64,000 nt of DNA, from assembly GCF_900112395.1 (NCBI RefSeq), contig NZ_FOLN01000005.1, positions 282,097 to 346,096 of the forward strand, written 5' to 3'. The notes under the pieces were generated by a model. That model saw only the letters and a list, made by a program, of their open reading frames with translations, ran no database searches and was not told the DNA's origin. This stretch comes from Algibacter lectus (GTDB lineage: Bacteria; Bacteroidota; Bacteroidia; Flavobacteriales; Flavobacteriaceae). Position 1 is the stretch's first letter. Every line of letters begins with the position of its first letter. A program made the translations under genes and the position numbers. Positions 46,587 through 55,142 of the stretch are shown one piece after another.

Positions 46587-48560
46587 ATGAAGATTATCAA
46601 TAAAACAATAGTAATAATAGCCGTCCTTCTAGTAAATCAATTTGGATTTTCTCAAAAAGATAAAATGTTAAACTCAGATCAAGCTAAAAAAGAAGCTGAG
46701 TATTATAAAATTGTAGACGTCCCGATACCTAATGATATCAAATTAGAAGTTGGAGGTTTAGCATTAACAGATAAAAACCAACTGGGTGTTTCTACCAGAA
46801 GAGGTGAAGTTTGGCTTGTTAACAATCCATATAGCAAAACACCAGTATTTAACAGATTTGCACATGGTATGCACGAAACGCTAGGTTTAGCATATAAAGA
46901 CAATGGTTTTTATTTAGCACAACGTGGTGAATTAACAAGGCTTGAAGATAAAAACAATGATGGCGTAGCCGATTTATACAAAACGGTTTACTCATGGCCA
47001 CTTTCCGGGAATTATCATGAATATTCATATGGTCCAAAGTTTGACAAAAAAGGCGACATGATATTAACGCTAAACGTATCATGGTACAAAGGCGGAAAAA
47101 GTTTTGCTAAATGGAGAGGCTGGCTTGTAAAGGTTACTACAGAAGGAGAATTCACACCTCTAGCTGCTGGACTTAGGTCTCCAGCTGGGTTTGCAATTAA
47201 TGATAATAACGATATTTTCTATACAGAAAACCAAGGTGACTGGGTAGGCTCTGGACGTATGTCGCATTTAGAAATAGGTGATTTTGCAGGACATGCAGAA
47301 AGTTTAAAATGGACAGACGAACCAAACTCACCATTAAAATTAAAACCAGAGGATATTGAAAAACAATCTGGACTTTCAATGTATGATTATGCTAAAAAAG
47401 AAAAGGCATTAAAATCTGCCGCAATTTGGTTTCCGCACACCATATTAGGTATATCGACCTCAGATATTTTATACGACACTACTAATGGTAAATTTGGTCC
47501 GTTTGAAGGCCAACAATTTGTAGGAGATCAAGGGCATAGTAAAATTATGCGTGTTTACATGGAAAAGGTAAATGGTGTATACCAAGGCGCTGCTTTTGGT
47601 TTTGTTGAAGGTTTTTCTTCTGGAGTTTTAAGGATGATTTGGGGTAAAGACAACAATATGTTTGTTGGTATGACGAGTCGTGGTTGGGCATCTACAGGAA
47701 AAAAAGCCTATGGATTACAACGTTTAGTTTGGAGCGGTAAAACACCTTTTGAAATTAAAACGATGAAAGCGCTTGATGACGGTTTTGAATTTGAATTCAC
47801 CAAGCCTATCAACAAAAAATTAGCTGAAGATCTTTCGAACTATAAGATGTCTACGTTTACATACAAATATCATGATACTTACGGTAGCCCAATTGTAGAT
47901 CAACAAAAATCTATGGTTCATAAAGCTGAAATTTCCGCTGATGGTTTGAAAGTAAAATTAACGGTTCACGGCATGCGTTTAGGTTTTATTCATCAAATAG
48001 AAATGCCTAAACTAAAATCTGCATCTGGAGAATTATTATTACACAATACGGGCTATTACACTTTAAACCAAGTACCTGGTGGAGAATTAAAATCGCCACA
48101 AATGCATATAGCTAAAACGTCTAACAAAAAGGTAGACCAACCTAAGCGAGTTAATACCATGCCGTCTTCATGGGGAGAACATGGAGCAGATGAAAAAGTG
48201 GTTATTGGTACAATTCCTGGATTAAAATATGATACAGAAGAAATCACTATAAACCGAAATAGCAAAATACAACTTACCCTGAATAATAATGACGACATGA
48301 TACACAATGTGGTTATCACCAAACCAGGTAAAGAAACACCACTTAAAATTGGAGAAATGGCTCTTAACCTTGGGTTAGATGGTCCAGATTTAAATTATGT
48401 TCCGTTTAGCGACTTAGTTTTATTTCATTCTGGAACTGTTGGACCTGAAAGTAACGAAACTATCTACTTTACATCTCCTAGTGAACCCGGTGAGTATTGG
48501 ATTGTTTGTACCTTCCCCGGTCATTCATTTACTATGAGAACTAAGTTGATTGTAAAATAA
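46587..48560 (+). CDS. exported beta-propeller protein with C-terminal azurin-like cupredoxin domain
   Basis: 657 residues. Signal peptide (1-22, ending GFSQ). Residues about 45-400 resemble a soluble sugar-dehydrogenase/NHL-type propeller: YLAQRGELTRLEDKNNDGVA, YSYGPKFDKKGDMILTLNVS, LRSPAGFAINDNNDIFYTEN, MRVYMEKVNGVYQGAAFGF. Residues about 530-657 are a type-1 copper domain with His573, Cys641, His646 and Met650, the azurin ligand set and C-x4-H-x3-M spacing. The fused copper domain suggests that electrons leave the propeller active site to copper. Cofactor (PQQ or none) and substrate are not established. Last gene of the rightward operon. Confidence 0.82.
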   Translation: MKIINKTIVIIAVLLVNQFGFSQKDKMLNSDQAKKEAEYYKIVDVPIPNDIKLEVGGLALTDKNQLGVSTRRGEVWLVNNPYSKTPVFNRFAHGMHETLGLAYKDNGFYLAQRGELTRLEDKNNDGVADLYKTVYSWPLSGNYHEYSYGPKFDKKGDMILTLNVSWYKGGKSFAKWRGWLVKVTTEGEFTPLAAGLRSPAGFAINDNNDIFYTENQGDWVGSGRMSHLEIGDFAGHAESLKWTDEPNSPLKLKPEDIEKQSGLSMYDYAKKEKALKSAAIWFPHTILGISTSDILYDTTNGKFGPFEGQQFVGDQGHSKIMRVYMEKVNGVYQGAAFGFVEGFSSGVLRMIWGKDNNMFVGMTSRGWASTGKKAYGLQRLVWSGKTPFEIKTMKALDDGFEFEFTKPINKKLAEDLSNYKMSTFTYKYHDTYGSPIVDQQKSMVHKAEISADGLKVKLTVHGMRLGFIHQIEMPKLKSASGELLLHNTGYYTLNQVPGGELKSPQMHIAKTSNKKVDQPKRVNTMPSSWGEHGADEKVVIGTIPGLKYDTEEITINRNSKIQLTLNNNDDMIHNVVITKPGKETPLKIGEMALNLGLDGPDLNYVPFSDLVLFHSGTVGPESNETIYFTSPSEPGEYWIVCTFPGHSFTMRTKLIVK

Positions 48561-48576
48561 AAACTTAATTTTATAT

Positions 48577-48628
48577 AAAAAAGCCTCAGAGTTAAACTAT
48601 AGTTTAACTCTGAGGCTTTTTTTTTATT
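48577..48628. terminator. strong terminator after the propeller-azurin gene
   Basis: A perfect 21-bp inverted repeat (48577-48597 with 48602-48622) around CTATAG, flanked by A and T runs, ending TTTTTTTTTATTTT on the plus strand. Confidence 0.95.
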
Positions 48629-48727
48629 TTTATTACAGGATTAAAAACACAACACCTCTGTAACTCACTAATAATCAAAATAAATTTTAATTTTTATATT
48701 GAATTTATTATTATTATTCAAACAAAC

Positions 48728-48758
48728 AAAAAAGCTGGATTCTCATCCAACTTTTTTT
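48728..48758 (-). terminator. terminator of the heme-propeller gene
   Basis: Stem AAAAAAG(C)TGGAT / ATCCAACTTTTTT with a TCTC loop. The minus-strand side ends in six T. It lies 24 bp past the stop codon at 48782. Confidence 0.8.
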
Positions 48759-48781
48759 GTCCACTATATTAAAAAATTTAA

Positions 48782-51016
48782 TTACTCTTTATAAAGTTCT
48801 TCTAAAGTCCAATAATCTTCTCGATCTTTTGATTGTGCTCTAGCGTTTCTAACAACTTTTTTATCTACATTATCTTCATCATTCATTGCTCTAACATAAC
48901 TCAATACATTTGCAATCCACTCATCACTATTATCTTTTAAAGGCATCATGATACCATATTCTTTCCCTTCAATTGGGCCAATAAGTCCGTTTAATAAAAT
49001 TTTACTCAGTACACCTTTATCTCCAATTACCCTACCACTACCAATTAAGGATGGCGCTATAAGACCACTATCTTCCGTAGGCAAACCTTTTAAATCGGCA
49101 CCATGACAGGTAATACATAGTTGTTTATAAGAGTCATAACCCTTCGTAATACTCAACCTTGCCCCTAAACTTCTTCCAGAAATTCGCTTTTTAAGTTGCG
49201 CTAACTGAGAGTCATCTTTCTTTAAACTTTCAACAACAGCATGAGAGATAATTTCGTGACTCTCATATTTTTCATTAATGGTTTTAAGTAATTCTGTAGC
49301 CTTTTTATCTTTACTGTAGCGTAAACTCAAAGCCAATTGATTTACTACGTTTACATCAACATCAGAAATTAATTTTTCCAAATCTTGAAGAATATCCGTA
49401 TCTCCAGCTTTCATGAAATTCTCACTTAGTCTTATCGCTGTAAGTCTTACACGATAATCTTCATCTTGTAATTTTTCAGTAATTAAGGTTTTATCAATAT
49501 TATCCAAACCTTCTAGTGTCCAAAGTGCAGTGACGCGCTCCAAACCAAAATCTTTATCACTATTAAACAAGCCATCGATAAAAGATTTGTTATCTCTAGC
49601 TAAAGCCTGTAATTCTGGAATAACAGACTCATCACCTCTTAAAACAATTAATTTCTGAGCCGTATTTCTGTACCAACCATTAGGATGACCTAAATATTCT
49701 ATTAATTCTGAAGCTTTCTTCCCTATTAAATTAGGTTTTTTATCAAGTTCAATATCTTCATGCACAATTCTATAAATTCTACCTTTACCAATATTTTTAT
49801 CTAACCCTTTGCGCTCAATAACAGGTCTTAAAAAACTTCCTTTTTTAGTCCAATTACTTTCTTGAATAATACCACGATACATATCTACAATATAAAGCGC
49901 ACCATCCGGACCTGTTTTAGCTTGTAATGGTCTAAAATTCAAATCTGTAGATGCCATAAACTCAGCTTTATCGTAAGCGTTATAAACTACCTTTTTACCA
50001 TTTTCATTTTTTATTTTTGCTCTACGAATTAATCTACCTACAGGCTCAGGAATAAAAAGATCACCATATAAACTAGGAGGTAATTTATGCCCTCTATAAA
50101 TTTCTTGTCCTGCAGTTCCTGTAAAATGGTTAAGGGTACCATCTTCTCTTAATCTTTTTGGACCTCCTTGAACATCTGGAGTACCAACTACTGGCCAAGG
50201 TTCTACAAAACCTTCTGCCAGTCTACCTTTTGCATTAAACTCTCCATATACTGGTGGCTGTTGAAATCCGTAAGCCGGATTTTCACTACCCGCAGAAGAG
50301 TAATACATATTCCCTAAATCATCTTGAGTTAGTCCCCATTGCCCTCTATTAGGCATATTTTCTAAAGAGTCTACCTCTACTTTCCCATTACTCTTAAACT
50401 TAAATCGAATAGGATTATACGTTGTATATAACCAGTTATCTAAATTCCAAATTAAACCACTTTGTTGGTGTTCTAAATTTCCACCACGACGATTTGGGTT
50501 ATAATAAACGCGTTCTTTCTTATCGGCTACACCATCTCCATTGGTATCTTTATAGCTCCATAAATCATACGAAAATGTCTCATTAACAATCAATTCATTT
50601 TCAAGGGGTAAAATCATTCGTGGTAATAATAAACTATCAATAAAAACAGTGCTTTTATCCATTTTACCATCACCATCTAAATCCTCAAGCATTTTGATTT
50701 TACTAATCGATCTGTTAGTTCCTGTTCCATCTACATCTTGCATGTAAGTATTCATTTCAGCAACATACATACGGCCATTTCCATCCCACGCAATGGTTAC
50801 AGGCTCATCAATCATCGGTTCGCTTGCAACAAGCTCTACTCTATAGCCTTCTGGTAGATAAAAAGTTTTCATACTTTCTTCTGGTGAAAGAAATTGTGAA
50901 GATGCTTCTTTAACTATTTCTGGTTTTTCGTAAATTTTATCGACATACTCCTTTTTCTCACAATTGTAAAAAGATAATAAAACGAGTAATGACGAACTAA
51001 TTTTTTTAATTTTCAT
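48782..51016 (-). CDS. PVC-type heme-binding CxxCH lipoprotein (propeller, HEAT, cytochrome c)
   Basis: 744 residues. Lipobox FYNC (Cys19). Residues about 45-390 form a six-bladed propeller (LPEGYRVELVASEPMIDEPV, YVAEMNTYMQDVDGTG, GAVYIVDMYRG-like GALYIVDMYRGIIQ), with calcium-like DLDGDGKMDKS and DTNGDGVADKK loops. Residues about 420-610 hold HEAT-like helices. The C-terminal cytochrome c domain carries CITCH at 634-638 and an axial Met near 690. This architecture is known from Planctomycetes/Verrucomicrobia and from Bacteroidota polysaccharide loci. Probably a periplasmic oxidase/dehydrogenase passing electrons through its heme. Promoter region is the 283-bp spacer to the azurin gene. Confidence 0.88.
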   Translation of the reverse strand: MKIKKISSSLLVLLSFYNCEKKEYVDKIYEKPEIVKEASSQFLSPEESMKTFYLPEGYRVELVASEPMIDEPVTIAWDGNGRMYVAEMNTYMQDVDGTGTNRSISKIKMLEDLDGDGKMDKSTVFIDSLLLPRMILPLENELIVNETFSYDLWSYKDTNGDGVADKKERVYYNPNRRGGNLEHQQSGLIWNLDNWLYTTYNPIRFKFKSNGKVEVDSLENMPNRGQWGLTQDDLGNMYYSSAGSENPAYGFQQPPVYGEFNAKGRLAEGFVEPWPVVGTPDVQGGPKRLREDGTLNHFTGTAGQEIYRGHKLPPSLYGDLFIPEPVGRLIRRAKIKNENGKKVVYNAYDKAEFMASTDLNFRPLQAKTGPDGALYIVDMYRGIIQESNWTKKGSFLRPVIERKGLDKNIGKGRIYRIVHEDIELDKKPNLIGKKASELIEYLGHPNGWYRNTAQKLIVLRGDESVIPELQALARDNKSFIDGLFNSDKDFGLERVTALWTLEGLDNIDKTLITEKLQDEDYRVRLTAIRLSENFMKAGDTDILQDLEKLISDVDVNVVNQLALSLRYSKDKKATELLKTINEKYESHEIISHAVVESLKKDDSQLAQLKKRISGRSLGARLSITKGYDSYKQLCITCHGADLKGLPTEDSGLIAPSLIGSGRVIGDKGVLSKILLNGLIGPIEGKEYGIMMPLKDNSDEWIANVLSYVRAMNDEDNVDKKVVRNARAQSKDREDYWTLEELYKE

Positions 51017-51220
51017 GTTGGTTAGTTTTTTTTATTGGAAACATAGCATCTTGGATAATGTTATGCTTAAGAGGGTAAATTTATAATGAAAACAAGATTA
51101 TAGCTATAAAATATAGTTTTAAGCCTATAAAATATGATTCAGATAGAGAGATTTTCGAATTAATATAAATAAAGGAAGTAAAACAATTATTAAAATTGAA
51201 GTTACTCTTATCCTAAAAAA

Positions 51221-51277
51221 TTAAAGTCCTTATTTCTGTTAAAAACATTACAGAGATTAACAAAATAAGGACTTTAA
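51221..51277 (-). terminator. terminator-like inverted repeat after the azurin gene
   Basis: TTAAAGTCCTTATTT (51221-51235) pairs AAATAAGGACTTTAA (51263-51277), 15 bp perfect, with an inner CTGT/ACAG hairpin. It is 22 bp beyond the azurin stop. On the minus strand the repeat is followed by TTTTTTAGGA. Confidence 0.7.
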
Positions 51278-51299
51278 AAGCTTTTATAATCTTCGTGAT

Positions 51300-51809
51300 T
51301 TATTCTACTATTAATTTCCCTTTCATCATGGCATAATGCCCTGGGAAACTACATAAAAAATCGTATGTTCCTGGCTCAGGAGCATCAAACTCAACTATAG
51401 ATGTTTCTCCTGCTCCAACAAGACCTGTATGAGCAATAACATCCTTACCATTTTCCGGAATATAATCTGAAGCTTTTGCTGTAGCCGCTTTATTTCCAAA
51501 AGCGGAAACGCTTACACCCTTTTTAAGTAAAACAAAATTATGTCCCATAACATTTTTATCCATTTTACCAATGTGCTTTAAAGTAATTTTAATTTTCTCG
51601 CCTGCTTTAACCTTAATTTCGGTCTTATTAAACTGCATGGCATCATTACCCGTAATAACAACATCGTTTGCGTTACTTTCTACAGGTTTAACAACCTCTG
51701 TTTTTTTCTCATAAGAAAAGCCTTCTTTCTTCTTTTCATCTTTTCCTCCACATCCTATTAATACTACTGCAGAACACGCAGCAACTAATACATACTTTGC
51801 TATTTTCAT
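51300..51809 (-). CDS. azurin-like blue-copper lipoprotein
   Basis: 169 residues. Lipobox LIGC (Cys20) after a short hydrophobic signal, a Lys/Glu/Val linker, then a cupredoxin domain with copper ligands His90 (MGHNFVLL), Cys153, His158 and Met162 (SFPGHYAMMKGK). The spacing is that of azurin. It is a soluble or membrane-tethered one-electron carrier. With the neighbouring heme-propeller and propeller-azurin proteins it may form a periplasmic electron path to a terminal oxidase. It has its own terminator and lies downstream of gapN with a 167-bp spacer containing a large hairpin. Confidence 0.92.
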   Translation of the reverse strand: MKIAKYVLVAACSAVVLIGCGGKDEKKKEGFSYEKKTEVVKPVESNANDVVITGNDAMQFNKTEIKVKAGEKIKITLKHIGKMDKNVMGHNFVLLKKGVSVSAFGNKAATAKASDYIPENGKDVIAHTGLVGAGETSIVEFDAPEPGTYDFLCSFPGHYAMMKGKLIVE

Positions 51810-51875
51810 TTTAGTTATTTTAGTTTAAATTAAATTTTTACAGGAATCTTTAATGTATCAAATATACATATATAA

Positions 51876-51930
51876 AGGCTTCCAGTAGTGCAATATTTTT
51901 CAGTGAAAAATTCTGCACTACTGGAAGCCT
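51876..51930. repeat. large hairpin between gapN and the azurin gene
   Basis: AGGCTTCCAGTAGTGCA (51876-51892) pairs perfectly with 51914-51930, 17 bp. The centre holds a second 7-bp stem ATTTTTC-AGT-GAAAAAT (51895-51911) with 2-nt symmetric internal loops between them. On the minus strand only TTTATATA follows, so it is a weak-tailed terminator or an operator. Confidence 0.85.
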
Positions 51931-51976
51931 AAAGATAAAATTATTTTTTTAGATAATTTATGTGATCTTCTCTTTA

Positions 51977-53569
51977 TTATAGAATATAATCTGTGCTAAT
52001 AAAGTTAGAAGTTTTCTTCTCTAATAATTCTTTTAAAATAGCATTATTATAAGCATTATCTTTTGAAGCAACAAAGGTTCTAATTGAAAAAGAACGTAAT
52101 GCATCATGCACACTTAATGTTCCGTAAGCCGAATCTTTTCTTCCTGTAAAAGGATAAACATCTGGTCCACGTTGACAAGAACTGTTTAAATTTACACGAC
52201 AAACTAAATTAACTAAGGTATCTATTAATGGAGATAATGTATGAACATTTTGACCAAACAAACTCACTTGTTGTCCGTAATTAGACTCTGCCATATCATG
52301 AAGCGGCTCTTCGATATCTGAAAAAGAAACCACTGGCACTACTGGTCCAAATTGTTCCTCTTTAAATACACGCATATCTTTTGTTACTGGATAAAGCACT
52401 GCTGGAAAAATAAAGTTCTCGGTAGTTTCTCCTCCTTTTTTGTTTAAAATTTTAGCGCCTTTTTCCTTTGCATCATCAATTAGTTCTTGAATATAACCAG
52501 GCTTTTCTATTTCTGGAAGTGGCGTTAATTTTGCACCTGCCTCCCAAGGGTTTCCAAATTTAAGTTGATCTACTTTGAAAGCAAACAATCTATTAAATTC
52601 CTCTACCACAGATTCGTGTACATAGATTACTTTTAAAGCAGTACAACGCTGTCCGTTAAAAGATAACGTTCCTGCAATACACTCCTCTACTGCCAAATCT
52701 AAGTCGGCATCTGGTAAAATAATTGCTGGATTTTTAGCTTCTAATCCTAAAACCATACGTAACCTATTTCCTTTCGGGTGTTGCGCTTGCAATGCATTTG
52801 CAGATTTACTATTACCAATTAATGCTAAAACATCAACTTTACCCGATTGCATTATTGGAGTTGCTAAAACACGACCACGACCGTAAACAATATTCACCAC
52901 GCCTTTTGGAAAACTCTTTTGAAAAGCTTCTAATAATGGAGAGATTAATAATACACCAATTTTTGCCGGTTTAAAAACCACAGGATTCCCCATGATTAAT
53001 GCTGGAATTAAAAGTGTAAAGGTTTCATTTAAAGGATAGTTGTATGGCCCTAAACATAGCACCACACCAAGTGGTCCACGACGGATATGTGCGTAAACGC
53101 CAGAGCTTTTTTCAAATTTTGCTGAGTCTCTATCAATTTGCTTGTAGGCCTCAATAGTATCGTAAATATAGTCTACTGTTCTATCAAATTCCTTTTGAGA
53201 ATCGGGTAAGTTTTTACCAATTTCCCACATTAATAGTTTTACAACTTCTTCACGCTTGGTTTTCATTTCTTCAACAAACTTTTCCATACACGCAATTCTA
53301 TCAATCACTTTCATGGTTGGCCATAAACCTTGCCCTTTGTTGTATGCAGATGTTGCCGAATCTAAAGCTTCCAATGCTTCAGCTTCGCCTAACTGAGGAA
53401 TTGTTCCTAATACAGTTGTTTTATACTCTTTAGTAGATGAAATAGTAGAATAAACTTCTGCTGTTTCGCCTTCCCAATGTTTTAGTTCTCCATTAACCAA
53501 ATATGTAGATTGGTGTAATAATGAGTCTATTTTATATTCGTCTGGAATGTCTTGAAATGCTGTTTTCAT
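51977..53569 (-). CDS. gapN: NADP-dependent glyceraldehyde-3-phosphate dehydrogenase (non-phosphorylating)
   Basis: An aldehyde-dehydrogenase-fold enzyme of 530 residues oxidising glyceraldehyde-3-phosphate to 3-phosphoglycerate with NADP. The catalytic Cys309 is in [10 protein letters not shown], the Glu region in [17 protein letters not shown], and the cofactor segment in [20 protein letters not shown]. The C-terminal RCGPD-like [20 protein letters not shown] is typical of GapN. An alternative is a related aldehyde dehydrogenase. It is monocistronic; the start ATG is 196 bp from ilvA on the other side. Confidence 0.85.
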   Translation of the reverse strand: MKTAFQDIPDEYKIDSLLHQSTYLVNGELKHWEGETAEVYSTISSTKEYKTTVLGTIPQLGEAEALEALDSATSAYNKGQGLWPTMKVIDRIACMEKFVEEMKTKREEVVKLLMWEIGKNLPDSQKEFDRTVDYIYDTIEAYKQIDRDSAKFEKSSGVYAHIRRGPLGVVLCLGPYNYPLNETFTLLIPALIMGNPVVFKPAKIGVLLISPLLEAFQKSFPKGVVNIVYGRGRVLATPIMQSGKVDVLALIGNSKSANALQAQHPKGNRLRMVLGLEAKNPAIILPDADLDLAVEECIAGTLSFNGQRCTALKVIYVHESVVEEFNRLFAFKVDQLKFGNPWEAGAKLTPLPEIEKPGYIQELIDDAKEKGAKILNKKGGETTENFIFPAVLYPVTKDMRVFKEEQFGPVVPVVSFSDIEEPLHDMAESNYGQQVSLFGQNVHTLSPLIDTLVNLVCRVNLNSSCQRGPDVYPFTGRKDSAYGTLSVHDALRSFSIRTFVASKDNAYNNAILKELLEKKTSNFISTDYIL

Positions 53570-53765
53570 ATTAAAATATATTGTGTTATGTAGTAAAGTA
53601 AAGGTATCAATATTCTCACTGAAATAACACTAAAACAGAGCTATTGTACGAAAAAATATCAAATTCTTAGCACTTCAATTACAACAGTTTCATATGTATA
53701 CAACTCAAACGTTTTCGAAAAGAAATACATTAAAACTTTCACTATTTAAGCTAAAACCATGCGAA

Positions 53766-55031
53766 TTACACTAAAAATTGAAACAAATCGGGTTTATCAT
53801 TTAAATAATCGCCAAAAAATTTACGTGCCTTCATTTTAGCAATAAGCGGTTCTAAATCTTCAGAAGATTTTAACTGAATACCAACAACTGCTGCTCCATT
53901 TTCACGGTTTGTTTTTTTAGTATATTCAAAATGGGTAATATCATCGTTAGGACCTAAAATATCCACAACAAATTCCTTTAATGCTCCTGCCCTTTGGGGA
54001 AATTTCAATATAAAATAGTGCTTTAAATTAGCGTAAAGCAAGGCTCGTTCTTTAATTTCAGCAGTTCGGGTAATATCATTGTTACTTCCAGAAACAACAC
54101 ATACTACGTTTTTTCCTTTTATTTCTTCAGCATAAAAATCTAAAGCTGCTATGCTTAAAGCTCCAGCAGGCTCTACTACAATGGCATCCTTATTATAAAG
54201 TTCCAAAATAGTTTGGCATACTTTTCCTTCGGGAACTGTAATCATAGCATGTAAATTTTGCTTACATATAGAGAAGTTTAAATCTCCAACGCGTTTTACA
54301 GCCGCACCATCAACAAATTTCTCAATATGTTCTATCTCTGTATTTATATTATTTTTAATTGAAGTAGACATCGAAGGAGCGCCTTCTGGCTCTACACCAA
54401 TAACTTTGGTATTTGGAGACAATGCTTTAAACACAGTTGATAAACCAGATGCTAAACCGCCACCACCAACTGCAACAAACACATAATCTATAGGTACTGT
54501 GGTTTGCTCTAAAACCTCTAAACCAACTGTACCTTGACCTTCAATAACTTTTTCATCATTAAATGGATGAATAAACATTTTACCCAAAGCAGTACATTCT
54601 TGAACGGCTGCATGGTTTGCATCGTCGAATGTATCTCCTTCAATTTTAATTTCTATATAATCGCCACCAAACATTTTTACCTGTTCTATTTTTTGGTTTG
54701 GTGTTGGAGACGGCATATATATTGTGCCTTTTATTTTCAGCAGTTTACAAGATAAGGCGACACCTTGCGCATGATTTCCTGCACTGGCACACACCACCCC
54801 TTTTTGAGATTCTTCAGAAGTTAAAGAGCTAATTTTATTGTAGGCACCACGAATTTTATACGAGCGTACTTGCTGTAGATCTTCGCGTTTTAATAAAATA
54901 TTAGCGTCAAAAAATTCAGAATAACGAAGGCTTACTCCTAAAGGCGTAACTGCCGATACATTTTTAATAGTATCGGCAGCTAGCTTTATATTATTAAGAC
55001 TCGGAAAATAGGTATTGCTCTCCTTACTCAT
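53766..55031 (-). CDS. ilvA: threonine dehydratase (biosynthetic)
   Basis: PLP-dependent deaminase making 2-oxobutyrate for isoleucine. 421 residues. PLP lysine in RSYKIRGAYNK (Lys59), GNHAQGVALSC, GGGGLASGLSTVF, and a single C-terminal ACT-like regulatory domain (about 335-421, KHYFILKFPQRAGALKEFVV). Its ATG is 18 bp downstream of a hairpin with a T run on this strand, so its transcription depends on read-through or on a promoter inside that region. Confidence 0.94.
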   Translation of the reverse strand: MSKESNTYFPSLNNIKLAADTIKNVSAVTPLGVSLRYSEFFDANILLKREDLQQVRSYKIRGAYNKISSLTSEESQKGVVCASAGNHAQGVALSCKLLKIKGTIYMPSPTPNQKIEQVKMFGGDYIEIKIEGDTFDDANHAAVQECTALGKMFIHPFNDEKVIEGQGTVGLEVLEQTTVPIDYVFVAVGGGGLASGLSTVFKALSPNTKVIGVEPEGAPSMSTSIKNNINTEIEHIEKFVDGAAVKRVGDLNFSICKQNLHAMITVPEGKVCQTILELYNKDAIVVEPAGALSIAALDFYAEEIKGKNVVCVVSGSNNDITRTAEIKERALLYANLKHYFILKFPQRAGALKEFVVDILGPNDDITHFEYTKKTNRENGAAVVGIQLKSSEDLEPLIAKMKARKFFGDYLNDKPDLFQFLV

Positions 55032-55035
55032 TGCT

Positions 55036-55077
55036 TTATAATTTTAAAAACCTACAAGCTTATACAGCTTGTAGGTT
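55036..55077 (-). terminator. terminator-like hairpin between ilvC and ilvA
   Basis: AACCTACAAGCT (55049-55060) pairs AGCTTGTAGGTT (55066-55077), 12 bp perfect around a 5-nt loop. On the minus strand it is followed by a T run and then the ilvA ATG. Confidence 0.8.
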
Positions 55078-55142
55078 ATATTAATATGTAAAACCTATTA
55101 GTTCGTTTAAACTAATCGGGTTTTATAAATATGTTTAAAGAA

